9,870 bases of DNA from Nitrososphaerota archaeon (GCA_003135575.1 PLCG01000071.1:3972-13841), one strand, 5' to 3'; shown: positions 1 through 6,359, numbered from the stretch's first letter. Notes: generated by a model from the sequence alone, not told the origin. Numbers and translations are program-made.

Positions 1-2
1 AC

Positions 3-473
3 TCCAGAAGGGAGAAGGAACGCGCGAGTCAGGAGCTACACAGAATTTCCACCCTAATCGTAGAAAAGGCAAGGGCGAACAACGAGGCAATAGTGCTGGA
101 GAGCCTCAAAGGGATTAGGTACGCCCACCGGAGAGGGAACGGAGAAGGGAAGGCGAGGAGACGTAGGATTGCCCTATGGTCATTCCGTCAGCTGCAATCC
201 TACATCGACTACAAGGCAGGGTGGGCCGGAGTCCCGGTAGAGTACGTCTCTCCAGCATTCACGTCGAAGACATGTCATGTCTGTGGATACGTCAACCGGA
301 AGCTGAAACTGACTGAAAGGAGCTGGCTATGCCCTAGTTGTGGTGCCAAGCTCGAACGCGATCCTAACGCAGCGATAAACATCGAGCGTCGCGGGAAGAT
401 AAGATGTCTGGGTGAGGTTCACTCAGGAGCGCGGGGCACATATGAAGCCGTGAAGGGGAACGAGATAGGATGA
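3..473 (+). CDS. tnpB: TnpB / IS605 OrfB RNA-guided nuclease, C-terminal part (5' end outside window)
   Basis: The frame is open from the first bases of the window, so this is the last ~156 codons of a longer gene (TnpB proteins are usually about 370-430 residues). Visible parts are the RuvC-II glutamate in V-L-E-S-L-K-G-I-R (codons near 93-120), a zinc ribbon with C-H-V-C-G (near 276-290) and C-P-S-C-G (near 330-344), and the RuvC-III aspartate in R-D-P-N-A-A-I-N-I (near 358-385). All expected C-terminal catalytic and zinc-binding residues are present, so this part is not visibly decayed. The RuvC-I aspartate lies upstream and cannot be checked. TnpB of IS200/IS605 and IS1341-type elements is an omega-RNA-guided DNA endonuclease that helps retain the transposon. 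No TnpA is visible. A hairpin follows 28 bases after the stop and probably belongs to the same element. An in-frame GTG at 93 is internal, not the true start. Confidence 0.93.
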   Translation, partial: SRREKERASQELHRISTLIVEKARANNEAIVLESLKGIRYAHRRGNGEGKARRRRIALWSFRQLQSYIDYKAGWAGVPVEYVSPAFTSKTCHVCGYVNRKLKLTERSWLCPSCGAKLERDPNAAINIERRGKIRCLGEVHSGARGTYEAVKGNEIG

Positions 474-490
474 CTCCAATCCTCCGAGCA

Positions 491-533
491 GAAGCCCCGA
501 AGTCCATTCTACGGAATTCCCCGTAGAGTGGAC
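491..533 (+). ncRNA. Hairpin at the right end of the tnpB element, probable 3' part of its omega RNA
   Basis: Bases 502-514 and 521-533 form a 13-base-pair stem, with one G-U pair and otherwise complete, around a 6-base loop (aattcc). It is preceded by gaagccccga at 491-500. This lies just after the tnpB stop. In IS605/IS1341 elements the omega RNA (also called reRNA or sotRNA) overlaps the tnpB 3' end and runs to the right end, which carries a subterminal hairpin. The same structure could act as the TnpA-recognised DNA hairpin or as an RNA scaffold element. The gccccg at 494-499 can also pair with cggggc at 432-437 inside tnpB. The exact RNA start and the element boundary cannot be set from one copy. 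Confidence 0.55.
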
Positions 534-617
534 AGAACCCCCAGAGCGCGTTAAGATCATCGTTTTCCGACATAACATCTGCGCTCAGGGAGGCCACGGA
601 AGCAGGGCAATTTCTTG

Positions 618-1463
618 TCACACGAACGGGGGGAGCTCGGGGCTTGAGAGGAGGCCCAAGAGATAGAGGCCGGAAAGGATCGCCTCCTCTGACCTCGCGG
701 TGACCACGTTCTGGTCGGGAAAGAGGTTCACGACGTAGTTCACCTTGCTCCTCAGGTCCTTCCCGATGGATTCGAAAAGTCCTCTGGAGGGGGAGCCGAA
801 GAGCAGCATGATTCCTTTTGAGCCCTGGATGTTGATCCGCAGGCCTCTGGCGACGCGGGCGACCGGGTCGCCGTGGCGCGATGTCGCGACCTTCAGGGGG
901 AATGCTTGGTCCGAGAGGAGGGAGCCCGAGCCGGAGACCTCCACCGAGTAGCCCCAGTAGGTCGGGATGTCACGGCGGTCCACGGGTTGGCCCTCGACCC
1001 GAGACACGGAGGCGGAGGTGAGCTTCAAAGAGATGCGCCTCTGGGGTGGCTCCTTCTTCCTCAAGGTGACCGGGATGTCTAGGCCCGCGTCAACGGAGAA
1101 ACCGTCCGCGAGCACGACGCCCTCCCTGTACTCGCCGGCCTGCAACTTTGAGATAGGGACCTTCGCCTTGTGTGATGGTATGCGGAGCGGAGGCAGGAGC
1201 CCAGCGAACTTCAGTTCCTCGCTCAAAGGGAAGAGGCGCCTCCGAAGGTATTGCGGCGTCTCCAGATACTCGAGGACGCGCTTGATGAAGGCGGACTCGC
1301 CCCTCCCACGTGGGTCATGGAAGACCCGAATCGAGTCGACGCCGAATATCGCGCAATACCTGGCGATCTGGCCGAGCTTCGCGGTCTTCTCACGGAGGGA
1401 GTCTTGCTCCTCGAGGATGGTGTCCGGGATCGCCACGCAGATCCTCTTTCCCGCGAGTGTCAT
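618..1463 (-). CDS. SPOUT-class RNA methyltransferase, PF02598 (DUF171) family
   Basis: A 281-residue protein of the archaeal/eukaryotic SPOUT family that includes Methanothermobacter MTH1 and human SPOUT1/C9orf114. The N-terminal half of the split Rossmann-like fold is seen in K-R-I-C-V-A-I-P-D (6-14) and D-S-I-R-V-F-H-D (43-50). An inserted OB-like beta domain spans about 95-175, ending in the family's Y-W-G-Y (169-172). The C-terminal trefoil knot that binds S-adenosylmethionine carries L-F-G-S-P-S-R-G-L-F (221-230) and N-L-F-P-D-Q-N-V-V-T-A-R-S-E-E-A (246-261). Length is normal. Members are thought to methylate rRNA, with eukaryotic relatives linked to 3-methyluridine, but the target here is unknown. 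The ATG at 1463 is the natural start; the upstream frame has no better start before a stop. The gene diverges from a winged-helix gene 68 bases away and probably has its own promoter. Its stop is about 85 bases from the tnpB hairpin, facing it. Confidence 0.85.
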   Translation of the reverse strand: MTLAGKRICVAIPDTILEEQDSLREKTAKLGQIARYCAIFGVDSIRVFHDPRGRGESAFIKRVLEYLETPQYLRRRLFPLSEELKFAGLLPPLRIPSHKAKVPISKLQAGEYREGVVLADGFSVDAGLDIPVTLRKKEPPQRRISLKLTSASVSRVEGQPVDRRDIPTYWGYSVEVSGSGSLLSDQAFPLKVATSRHGDPVARVARGLRINIQGSKGIMLLFGSPSRGLFESIGKDLRSKVNYVVNLFPDQNVVTARSEEAILSGLYLLGLLSSPELPPFV

Positions 1464-1531
1464 GGGGCGACGAGTCTTGGGTGACCGCCATAAGAGTATG
1501 TTTTATGTCCGGGGCGCGTAGCGCATAGGCG
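1464..1531. promoter_or_regulatory. Divergent promoter region between the SPOUT methyltransferase and winged-helix genes
   Basis: This 68-base gap separates two start codons pointing away from each other. Its centre, 1488-1508, is clearly more AT-rich than its surroundings. On the plus strand ttttatg (1501-1507) lies about 28 bases before the ATG at 1532. On the minus strand ctcttatgg (1496-1488) lies about 29 bases before the ATG at 1463. A further minus-strand box, cataaaac (1508-1501), is about 41 bases away. Archaeal TATA boxes sit roughly 26 bases before the transcription start, so both transcripts would be leaderless or nearly so. No Shine-Dalgarno-like sequence is seen. Inferred from spacing and composition only. 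Confidence 0.5.
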
Positions 1532-1990
1532 ATGGCTGCCCCTGCCCCAGCGCCTTCGGAGGCGGACAAGAAGGCCCAGATCGAGTACGAGCTTCGAGGC
1601 AAGACCCTCAAGGTCTACCTCTACGTCGTGAAGCAGGGCAAGCCGGTAGGGGTAAGGGAGGTCCAGCGCGAGCTGGGGTTCTCGAGCCCCAGCGTGGCTT
1701 TCCACCACATCGAGAAGCTCACCCGCTTGGGGATAATCGAGCAAGACAACATGGGGAACTACTTCCTGACGAAGAAGGTCGACCCGGGGATACTGCAGGC
1801 CTTTGTCAATGTGGGGAAGTTCAGCCTCCCGAGGCTAGGCTTCTACGCGGTTTTCTTTACCTCGGTGGCGGCTGCCTACGTGATCGAGGACTATAACTTC
1901 CTAGACCTCTACGCCCTCGTCGGGACCGTCGGGGGGGTTGCCGCCTTCTGGTTCGAAACGGTCAGATTGTGGAGGAGGAAGCCGTTCTAG
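1532..1990 (+). CDS. Membrane-anchored winged-helix (wHTH) protein, putative transcription regulator
   Basis: A 152-residue protein. After a short Ala/Pro-rich N-terminus, residues about 21-80 read as a winged helix: helix 1 around L-R-G-K-T-L-K-V-Y-L-Y (21-31), V-R-E-V-Q-R-E-L-G-F (41-50), a likely recognition helix S-S-P-S-V-A-F-H-H-I-E-K-L (51-63), and a wing ending in G-N-Y-F-L-T (75-80). Two hydrophobic segments follow, about 99-118 and 124-145, separated by a short acidic loop (E-D-Y-N). The C-terminus is R-R-K-P-F. The DNA-binding domain and both termini would therefore face the cytoplasm. One-component membrane-tethered wHTH proteins of this shape are common in archaea, especially Thermoproteota, mostly uncharacterised. 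The ATG fits a TATA-like box 28 bases upstream. The next gene begins 41 bases downstream on the same strand, so the two may be co-transcribed. The regulatory target is unknown. Confidence 0.8.
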   Translation: MAAPAPAPSEADKKAQIEYELRGKTLKVYLYVVKQGKPVGVREVQRELGFSSPSVAFHHIEKLTRLGIIEQDNMGNYFLTKKVDPGILQAFVNVGKFSLPRLGFYAVFFTSVAAAYVIEDYNFLDLYALVGTVGGVAAFWFETVRLWRRKPF

Positions 1991-2031
1991 ATGTTAGAAC
2001 TAAGTAGCCCCGTGGACATTGAAGGGTCCAT

Positions 2032-2649
2032 ATGACCGGCGGAGCGAGAGGAGGGGGTTTCTTCGTGGGGGCTGTCGGAGGCCTGGCCCTGGCGCTCCTT
2101 CTGGTCGGCGTTGCAACGTACTTGCCCCAATCGAACCCCGCTTCGCAGGGCGGGGCTATTTTGGCCTTGAACGCGGACCAGGGATCGAGCAGTTACGCGG
2201 CGACCACGCAAACGGTTAGTGCGTCTACGACAACAGCTGCACCTCAAGCAGGCGGAGCGGCGGCGACCGCCACCTCCTGTTCCTCATCCCAGACGCCATG
2301 CAAGGCCAGCTCGGCTTCTTCAGCTAACCAAGGCGCGGGGCAAAGCGCTGCCTCGAACCCGGCGCAGCCCGCCCCTGGCGTCACCAGCGCAGTTACCACG
2401 ACGGCGACGATGACAGCGAGCTCATCTACGGTGCCCTCGACTCTCACCACAGCAACAATCGCGAATCAAGCCGGGGCGCCCACTTCGCCTAGCCCACATT
2501 CGCAACCACGCCCGAACTCGCTTCTCACGGTGCTCCCCGGAGAGAGCGTGGGGAGCCTCATAGCGACGCTCTCGCCGCTGATAATCGGGCTACTTGTCGC
2601 CGCGTTGATCTACGGGGCCTACAGCAGGCGCCAAGATTCCTCGTCCTAA
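2032..2649 (+). CDS. Hypothetical Ser/Thr-rich protein with a membrane segment at each end
   Basis: A 205-residue protein that I do not recognise as a named family. Residues about 10-31 (F-F-V-G-A-V-G-G-L-A-L-A-L-L-L-V) form an N-terminal membrane segment or uncleaved signal anchor. Residues about 33-165 are low complexity, dominated by Ser, Thr, Ala, Pro and Gln, with no clear fold and one cysteine pair (C83, C90). Residues about 173-196 form a second membrane segment followed by Y-S-R-R-Q-D. The most likely topology is a cytoplasmic N-terminus, an extracytoplasmic Ser/Thr-rich loop that could be O-glycosylated, and a cytoplasmic C-terminus. An in-frame TGA at 2020-2022 makes the ATG at 2032 the first usable start; a purine stretch gaaggg lies 6 bases before it. 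It probably shares a transcript with the preceding winged-helix gene. It ends 11 bases from the converging aldehyde dehydrogenase gene. Any functional link to the regulator is inference. Confidence 0.72.
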   Translation: MTGGARGGGFFVGAVGGLALALLLVGVATYLPQSNPASQGGAILALNADQGSSSYAATTQTVSASTTTAAPQAGGAAATATSCSSSQTPCKASSASSANQGAGQSAASNPAQPAPGVTSAVTTTATMTASSSTVPSTLTTATIANQAGAPTSPSPHSQPRPNSLLTVLPGESVGSLIATLSPLIIGLLVAALIYGAYSRRQDSSS

Positions 2650-2660
2650 GGCAGGACGGG

Positions 2661-4235
2661 CTACGAGACGACGGTCTGCGACTGCTCTCTCAGGAAGGTG
2701 AGCAGGTAGCTCGGCCCCCCTATGCCCTTCCCGGTCGAGCCGCTGGCTTTCCAGCCGACAAAACTCTGGGGACCCGGCCACGCGCCCGTGGTGGCGCCGC
2801 CGCTCCTGTTTGCGTAGACGACTCCGAACTGGATCTTGTCCATGAACTTCGCGACCTCCTTCTTGTCCTCGCTGAAGATGCCCGCGGTGAGGCCATAGTC
2901 GGTGTCGTTCGCCTCGTCTATGGCCTTGTCTAGGTCAGCGAACTCAGCGACGACCAGGAACGGGACGAAGAGCTCCCTCTTGAAGAGCTCGTGGCTGGCG
3001 GGAAGGCCTGTGACGACCGTGGGCTGGACGTAGTAGCCCCTGCTGAAGTCTCCTTTGGAGATCACGTTCCCTCCGAAGATGACCTTCCCTCCGTCCTTCT
3101 TCGCCTCCTTCACGGCCCTGACGAACGTCTCCATCGCCGAGTCGTTGATGATTGGCCCCATGAAGGCGCTCTTCTCCCTCGGGTCCTGGACTTTCAGGGA
3201 CTCCAGCCTCGCCTTCAGCATGTCTAGGAACTCGTCCTTCACCGCGCTCTGGACGTAGACGCGCGAGTTGGCGCTGCATTTCTGCCCGCTATATCCATAG
3301 GCCGCCCTGACGATCCCTTCGACGGCCTTCTTCAGGTCCGCCTTCGCTGTGATGATGGCAGGGTTCTTGCTGCCCAGCTCAAGCAGGATGGGCTTCACGT
3401 AGGGCTGGTGGGTGAGGAACTCGCGATAGAGGCCCAACCCGACGACCCTCGATCCGGTGAAAGTGATGCCGGCTACGTCGGGGTTCTCCGTGAACTCGAC
3501 CGAGAAATTTGGCCCTGGGCCTGTCACGAAGTTGACCGCTCCCGCGGGCACGCCTGCGTCCCTGTAGACCTTGTAGAGCATCAGGCCCGTGAGCGGGGCT
3601 TCGCTCGTGGGCTTCAGGACGACCGTGTTCCCAGTGAGCAAGGCGCCCGTCGCCATACCGTTGGCGAGCATGAATGGGAAGTTGAAAGGGGAGATGACGG
3701 GCCAGACCCCGAGCGGCCTCGCGATTATCTTGCCGTGCTCGCCGGGGCCTCCCTCCGTCTCCTTCGCGTATCCCTTGTTATCCTCCATGACCTTGGCGTA
3801 GAGGTTGATGGCGTCGATCGCCTCCCAGGCTTCCGCGAGCGCCTCCAGCCTGTTCTTCCCGACCTCGTAGGTGATGGTGGCGGCGATCTCGAACTTCCTC
3901 TCGTCTATTATCTCGGCTGCGCGCCTTAGGATCTTTACCCTCTCGCGCCAGGGCGTCCCGCTCCAGGCGGGAAACGCGCGCTTTGCGGCGTCTATGGCCT
4001 GCTTCGCGTGCTCCCTCTGGCCGACAGGGAAGTAGCTGACTACTATCGAAGTGTCGATCGGGCTCCGGTGCTCGAACTCGCCCGCTGCCGAGCGCACCTC
4101 CTTTGCGCCGATGTGCATCGCGTAGTGCTTGCCCAGGTGCGTAGAGGCGAACTTCTTCAGGGCCGCCTCGTACTTGGGGTGGATGCTCTCGTCAGCGAAG
4201 AGGGTCGTGTAGGTGATCTTCGGGGCCTTTGGCAA
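2661..4235 (-). CDS. Aldehyde dehydrogenase superfamily, probably delta-1-pyrroline-5-carboxylate dehydrogenase type
   Basis: A 524-residue NAD(P)-dependent aldehyde dehydrogenase. Key residues are all present: Asn185 in S-P-F-N-F-P-F, Lys208 in V-V-L-K-P-T, the nucleotide-binding F-T-G-S-R-V-V-G (259-266), the general base Glu286 in L-L-E-L-G-S-K-N, and the nucleophile Cys320 in G-Q-K-C-S-A-N-S-R. The ~520-residue length, Y-E-V-G-K-N (123-128), and the C-terminal S-Y-L-L-T-F-L-R-E-Q (509-518) resemble the bacterial/archaeal P5C dehydrogenase group, which oxidises glutamate semialdehyde to glutamate in proline breakdown. Another semialdehyde substrate is possible. Two usual glycines are replaced: E-x-F-G-P reads E-L-F-V-P (421-425), and P-F-G-G reads S-F-V-G (491-494). 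The start is TTG at 4235. The first in-frame ATG is residue 40, inside a region that aligns with the family, so TTG or something close to it is needed. It lies 39 bases after the lipB stop, with a possible promoter of its own. Confidence 0.88.
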   Translation of the reverse strand: MPKAPKITYTTLFADESIHPKYEAALKKFASTHLGKHYAMHIGAKEVRSAAGEFEHRSPIDTSIVVSYFPVGQREHAKQAIDAAKRAFPAWSGTPWRERVKILRRAAEIIDERKFEIAATITYEVGKNRLEALAEAWEAIDAINLYAKVMEDNKGYAKETEGGPGEHGKIIARPLGVWPVISPFNFPFMLANGMATGALLTGNTVVLKPTSEAPLTGLMLYKVYRDAGVPAGAVNFVTGPGPNFSVEFTENPDVAGITFTGSRVVGLGLYREFLTHQPYVKPILLELGSKNPAIITAKADLKKAVEGIVRAAYGYSGQKCSANSRVYVQSAVKDEFLDMLKARLESLKVQDPREKSAFMGPIINDSAMETFVRAVKEAKKDGGKVIFGGNVISKGDFSRGYYVQPTVVTGLPASHELFKRELFVPFLVVAEFADLDKAIDEANDTDYGLTAGIFSEDKKEVAKFMDKIQFGVVYANRSGGATTGAWPGPQSFVGWKASGSTGKGIGGPSYLLTFLREQSQTVVS

Positions 4236-4260
4236 GAAATTTTCCGCGCGCGAGCTGGGC

Positions 4261-4270
4261 TTCTTAATCT
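4261..4270 (-). promoter_or_regulatory. TATA-like box before the aldehyde dehydrogenase gene
   Basis: On the minus strand the short lipB-aldehyde dehydrogenase gap contains agattaagaa, preceded by purine-rich ggaa that could serve as a BRE. Its centre is about 31 bases before the TTG at 4235, which would give a very short leader. It suggests the dehydrogenase can be transcribed separately from lpd-lipB. Based on spacing and base composition only. Confidence 0.35.
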
Positions 4271-4274
4271 TTCC

Positions 4275-4928
4275 TCAGGCCTGCGGCAGAGATGGGCTCT
4301 GGTCCATAGGAGTCGGTTGGAGGGGGCATTCGAAGACCTCTGTGAAATCTTCCACCACGGCCCTCTTGACGCTCTCGAACGGAATCTCTTTTCCCAGCAA
4401 GTCCTTCATCGAAGTGATCTTGTCCGGGTCGAGCCCGCATGGTTTGATGAGATGGAAGTAGCTAAGGTCCGTGTTGACATTGAGTGCGAATCCATGGAAG
4501 GTTACCCAATTTGTCACGGCGACGCCGATTGAGGCGACCTTCCTGCCTCCCACCCACACTCCCGGGTGACCCTCGACGCGGGCCGAGTCGATCCCGAAGC
4601 TCCGGGTGGCGCGGATGAGCACCTCTTCGAGATTACGGACGAACGCCTGGACGTTGGGCGTCGCGAGGCGGATAATCGGATACCCCACGAGTTGTCCGGG
4701 CCCATGAAATGTAGCATCGCCTCCTCTCTCGACTTTGAAAACCGGAATATCCTGCGGCTTGAAATTCTCGGACGTGGTCTTTCTGCCGAGTGTTATCACG
4801 GGCTCGTGCTCGACCAGGATGAGCGTGTCCTCGACCTTGCCTGCGGCCCTCGCCGCCACGAGTTGTTGCTGAAGCTCCCATACCTGCCCGTACTCCTTTC
4901 TGCCCAAGTCTAGCAGAGTCGCGCTCAC
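4275..4928 (-). CDS. lipB: Lipoyl(octanoyl) transferase LipB
   Basis: A 217-residue protein with the LipB signature. It transfers an octanoyl group from octanoyl-acyl carrier protein to the lipoyl-domain lysine of 2-oxoacid dehydrogenase E2 subunits or glycine-cleavage H protein; lipoyl synthase then adds sulfur. The core motif R-G-G-D-A-T-F-H-G-P-G-Q-L (68-80) holds the substrate-binding loop. The catalytic pair is Lys130 in G-G-R-K-V-A-S-I-G-V and Cys164 in I-K-P-C-G-L. Also present is V-E-H-E-P-V-I-T-L-G-R (39-49), another conserved LipB stretch. Length is normal. The start is GTG at 4928, overlapping the lpd stop by 4 bases (GTGA), which supports this start and translational coupling. The downstream neighbour is the aldehyde dehydrogenase gene. 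No lipoyl synthase or lipoate-bearing protein is in the window. The C-terminal ~15 residues are Pro/Ser/Gln-rich and look unstructured. Confidence 0.93.
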   Translation of the reverse strand: MSATLLDLGRKEYGQVWELQQQLVAARAAGKVEDTLILVEHEPVITLGRKTTSENFKPQDIPVFKVERGGDATFHGPGQLVGYPIIRLATPNVQAFVRNLEEVLIRATRSFGIDSARVEGHPGVWVGGRKVASIGVAVTNWVTFHGFALNVNTDLSYFHLIKPCGLDPDKITSMKDLLGKEIPFESVKRAVVEDFTEVFECPLQPTPMDQSPSLPQA

Positions 4929-6325
4929 AGTTTCACCTGGTGGATCGGCCTACCCGCTGCCACCTCTGCGGCCTCCATGATGGCCTCCGGTAGGGTTGGG
5001 TGTGGATGGATCGTTAGAGCGATGTCCTCGACGGTGGCCCCCATCTCTATAGCAAGGGCCGCTTCGCTGATGAGGTTCGAGGCTTCTGGCCCGACGATCT
5101 GGACGCCGAGGACCAGACCGGTCTTCGCGTCCGAGATTATCCTAGCGAACCCTTCCGCCTCGCCTGAGGCGAGAGCGCGACCCAAGGCGGCAAACGAGAA
5201 TCTGCTCCTCTTGACCTGGAGGCCAGCCTCAACCGCAGCCTTCTCCGTCAGCCCGACTCCCGCGATCTCCGGGTCTGAGAAGACTGCCCAGGGGATGGTC
5301 TTCCAGTCGGCGGCGCTCGGCTGACCAGCGATGACCTCCGCTGCCACGGCACCTTCCTTCATGGCCTTGTGGGCGAGCAGCGGCTGGCCCCGCACGTCCC
5401 CGATGGCATAGACGCCCTCGACGTTCGTCTTCATCCGCTGGTCGGTGACGATGTAGCCCTTGGCGTCGGTCTTGACCCCCATCCCCTCGAGGTTCATCTC
5501 GGCCGTCAGCGGCGCCCTCCCGACGCTCACGAGCGCGATGCTGGACTCCACGACGACCTCTCCGCTCGGGGTGGACACGCGGGCCTTGACCTTGCCGCCG
5601 CCCTTCTCGAGCGAGAGGACTTTGGACTTTAGCAGTATCTGCGCCCCCCTCTTCTCGAGGTTCTTCTGGGGGAGCCTCACTAGGTCGGGCTCGGTCCCCG
5701 GAAGGAGTTGCTCCGTCACCTCGACTATGGTGATCTTGCTGCCGAGCTTCTGGTAGACTCCGCAAATCTCGAGGCCGATGTAGCCCCCTCCCACCACCAG
5801 GATGCTTTCGGGGACCTTTTCGAGGGCGAGCGCTTCCGTTGAGCTGAGCACGAGCGTGCCGTCGAACTCCAGGCCGGGCAGGGATATTGCTCGTGAGCCT
5901 GTCGCGATGACGATGTTCTTCGTGACGATCTCCTCGGTCCCGCCGCTGGTCATGACCTTGACCCTCTTCGCGTTGATGACCTCAGCCGTCCCTTCGATAA
6001 CCTCGACCTTGTTGCCGCGACAGAGGGCAGCGACTCCGTTCTCGAGCGTCGAGACGACCTCTGACTTCCACTTTTGGAGTGCCGCCAGGTCGACTCTGAT
6101 GCCGTCAGCCACTATCCCGAACTTCGCGCCGTCCTTCGCCCTCTCGTATAGCTTGGCCATTGAGATGAGGGCCTTGGACGGGATGCACCCATAGGCGACG
6201 CATATCCCGCCGAGCTGGTCTCTCTCGACGAGGACGGTTCTCAGCCCGAGTTGCGCTGACCTGATGGCGCATACGTAGCCCCCCGGGCCTCCGCCGATGA
6301 CGACCACGTCGGCTTCCCTGGTCAA
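4925..6325 (-). CDS. lpd: Dihydrolipoamide dehydrogenase (E3)
   Basis: A 466-residue FAD flavoprotein that reoxidises dihydrolipoyl groups with NAD+ in 2-oxoacid dehydrogenase complexes or the glycine-cleavage system. Seen in order: FAD-binding V-I-G-G-G-P-G-G (9-16); the redox disulfide C42 and C47 in G-G-I-C-V-A-Y-G-C-I-P-S-K; A-T-G-S (141-144); the NAD-binding V-V-G-G-G-Y-I-G-L-E (177-186); the second FAD motif V-Y-A-I-G-D (305-310); and the C-terminal dimer-interface His442/Glu447 dyad in H-P-H-P-T-L-P-E. That dyad separates Lpd from most other pyridine-nucleotide disulfide reductases. Length is typical. The start is TTG at 6325, directly after an in-frame stop. It leaves 10 residues before the first glycine motif, as is usual. 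A TATA-like box lies 25 bases upstream. lipB overlaps its stop by 4 bases, so lpd-lipB form one unit. The E1 and E2 partner genes are not in the window. Confidence 0.95.
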   Translation of the reverse strand: MTREADVVVIGGGPGGYVCAIRSAQLGLRTVLVERDQLGGICVAYGCIPSKALISMAKLYERAKDGAKFGIVADGIRVDLAALQKWKSEVVSTLENGVAALCRGNKVEVIEGTAEVINAKRVKVMTSGGTEEIVTKNIVIATGSRAISLPGLEFDGTLVLSSTEALALEKVPESILVVGGGYIGLEICGVYQKLGSKITIVEVTEQLLPGTEPDLVRLPQKNLEKRGAQILLKSKVLSLEKGGGKVKARVSTPSGEVVVESSIALVSVGRAPLTAEMNLEGMGVKTDAKGYIVTDQRMKTNVEGVYAIGDVRGQPLLAHKAMKEGAVAAEVIAGQPSAADWKTIPWAVFSDPEIAGVGLTEKAAVEAGLQVKRSRFSFAALGRALASGEAEGFARIISDAKTGLVLGVQIVGPEASNLISEAALAIEMGATVEDIALTIHPHPTLPEAIMEAAEVAAGRPIHQVKL

Positions 6326-6345
6326 CTAGTTTCCGGAGGCCGCGC

Positions 6346-6354
6346 GTAAAATCT
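6346..6354 (-). promoter_or_regulatory. TATA-like box before lpd-lipB
   Basis: The 34-base gap between the aminotransferase stop and lpd contains, on the minus strand, agattttac, whose centre is 25 bases before the TTG at 6325. That spacing is what an archaeal TATA box needs for a leaderless transcript. No Shine-Dalgarno-like sequence is well placed before the TTG. This suggests lpd-lipB can be transcribed independently of the leucine genes. Inference from position and composition. Confidence 0.42.
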
Positions 6355-6359
6355 TCTGC

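Noticed and set aside
3..473. Cas12f-type CRISPR effector instead of TnpB
   Set aside because: No CRISPR repeats or cas genes are in the window, and the downstream hairpin fits a transposon right end.
364..621. 85-codon minus-strand open frame over the tnpB end and the hairpin
   Set aside because: It crosses the hairpin and overlaps tnpB, shows no recognisable motif, and looks like a chance frame.
2650..2660. Transcription terminator between the converging genes
   Set aside because: The 11-base gap has no T-run or inverted repeat.
3408..3929. Plus-strand open frame of 173 codons inside the aldehyde dehydrogenase gene
   Set aside because: It lies opposite conserved catalytic sequence. Its Arg/Asp/Val/Leu-rich composition is typical of the antisense of GC-rich codons.
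4008..4532. Plus-strand open frame of 174 codons spanning the dehydrogenase-lipB junction
   Set aside because: Antisense to two well-supported genes, with no domain signal of its own.
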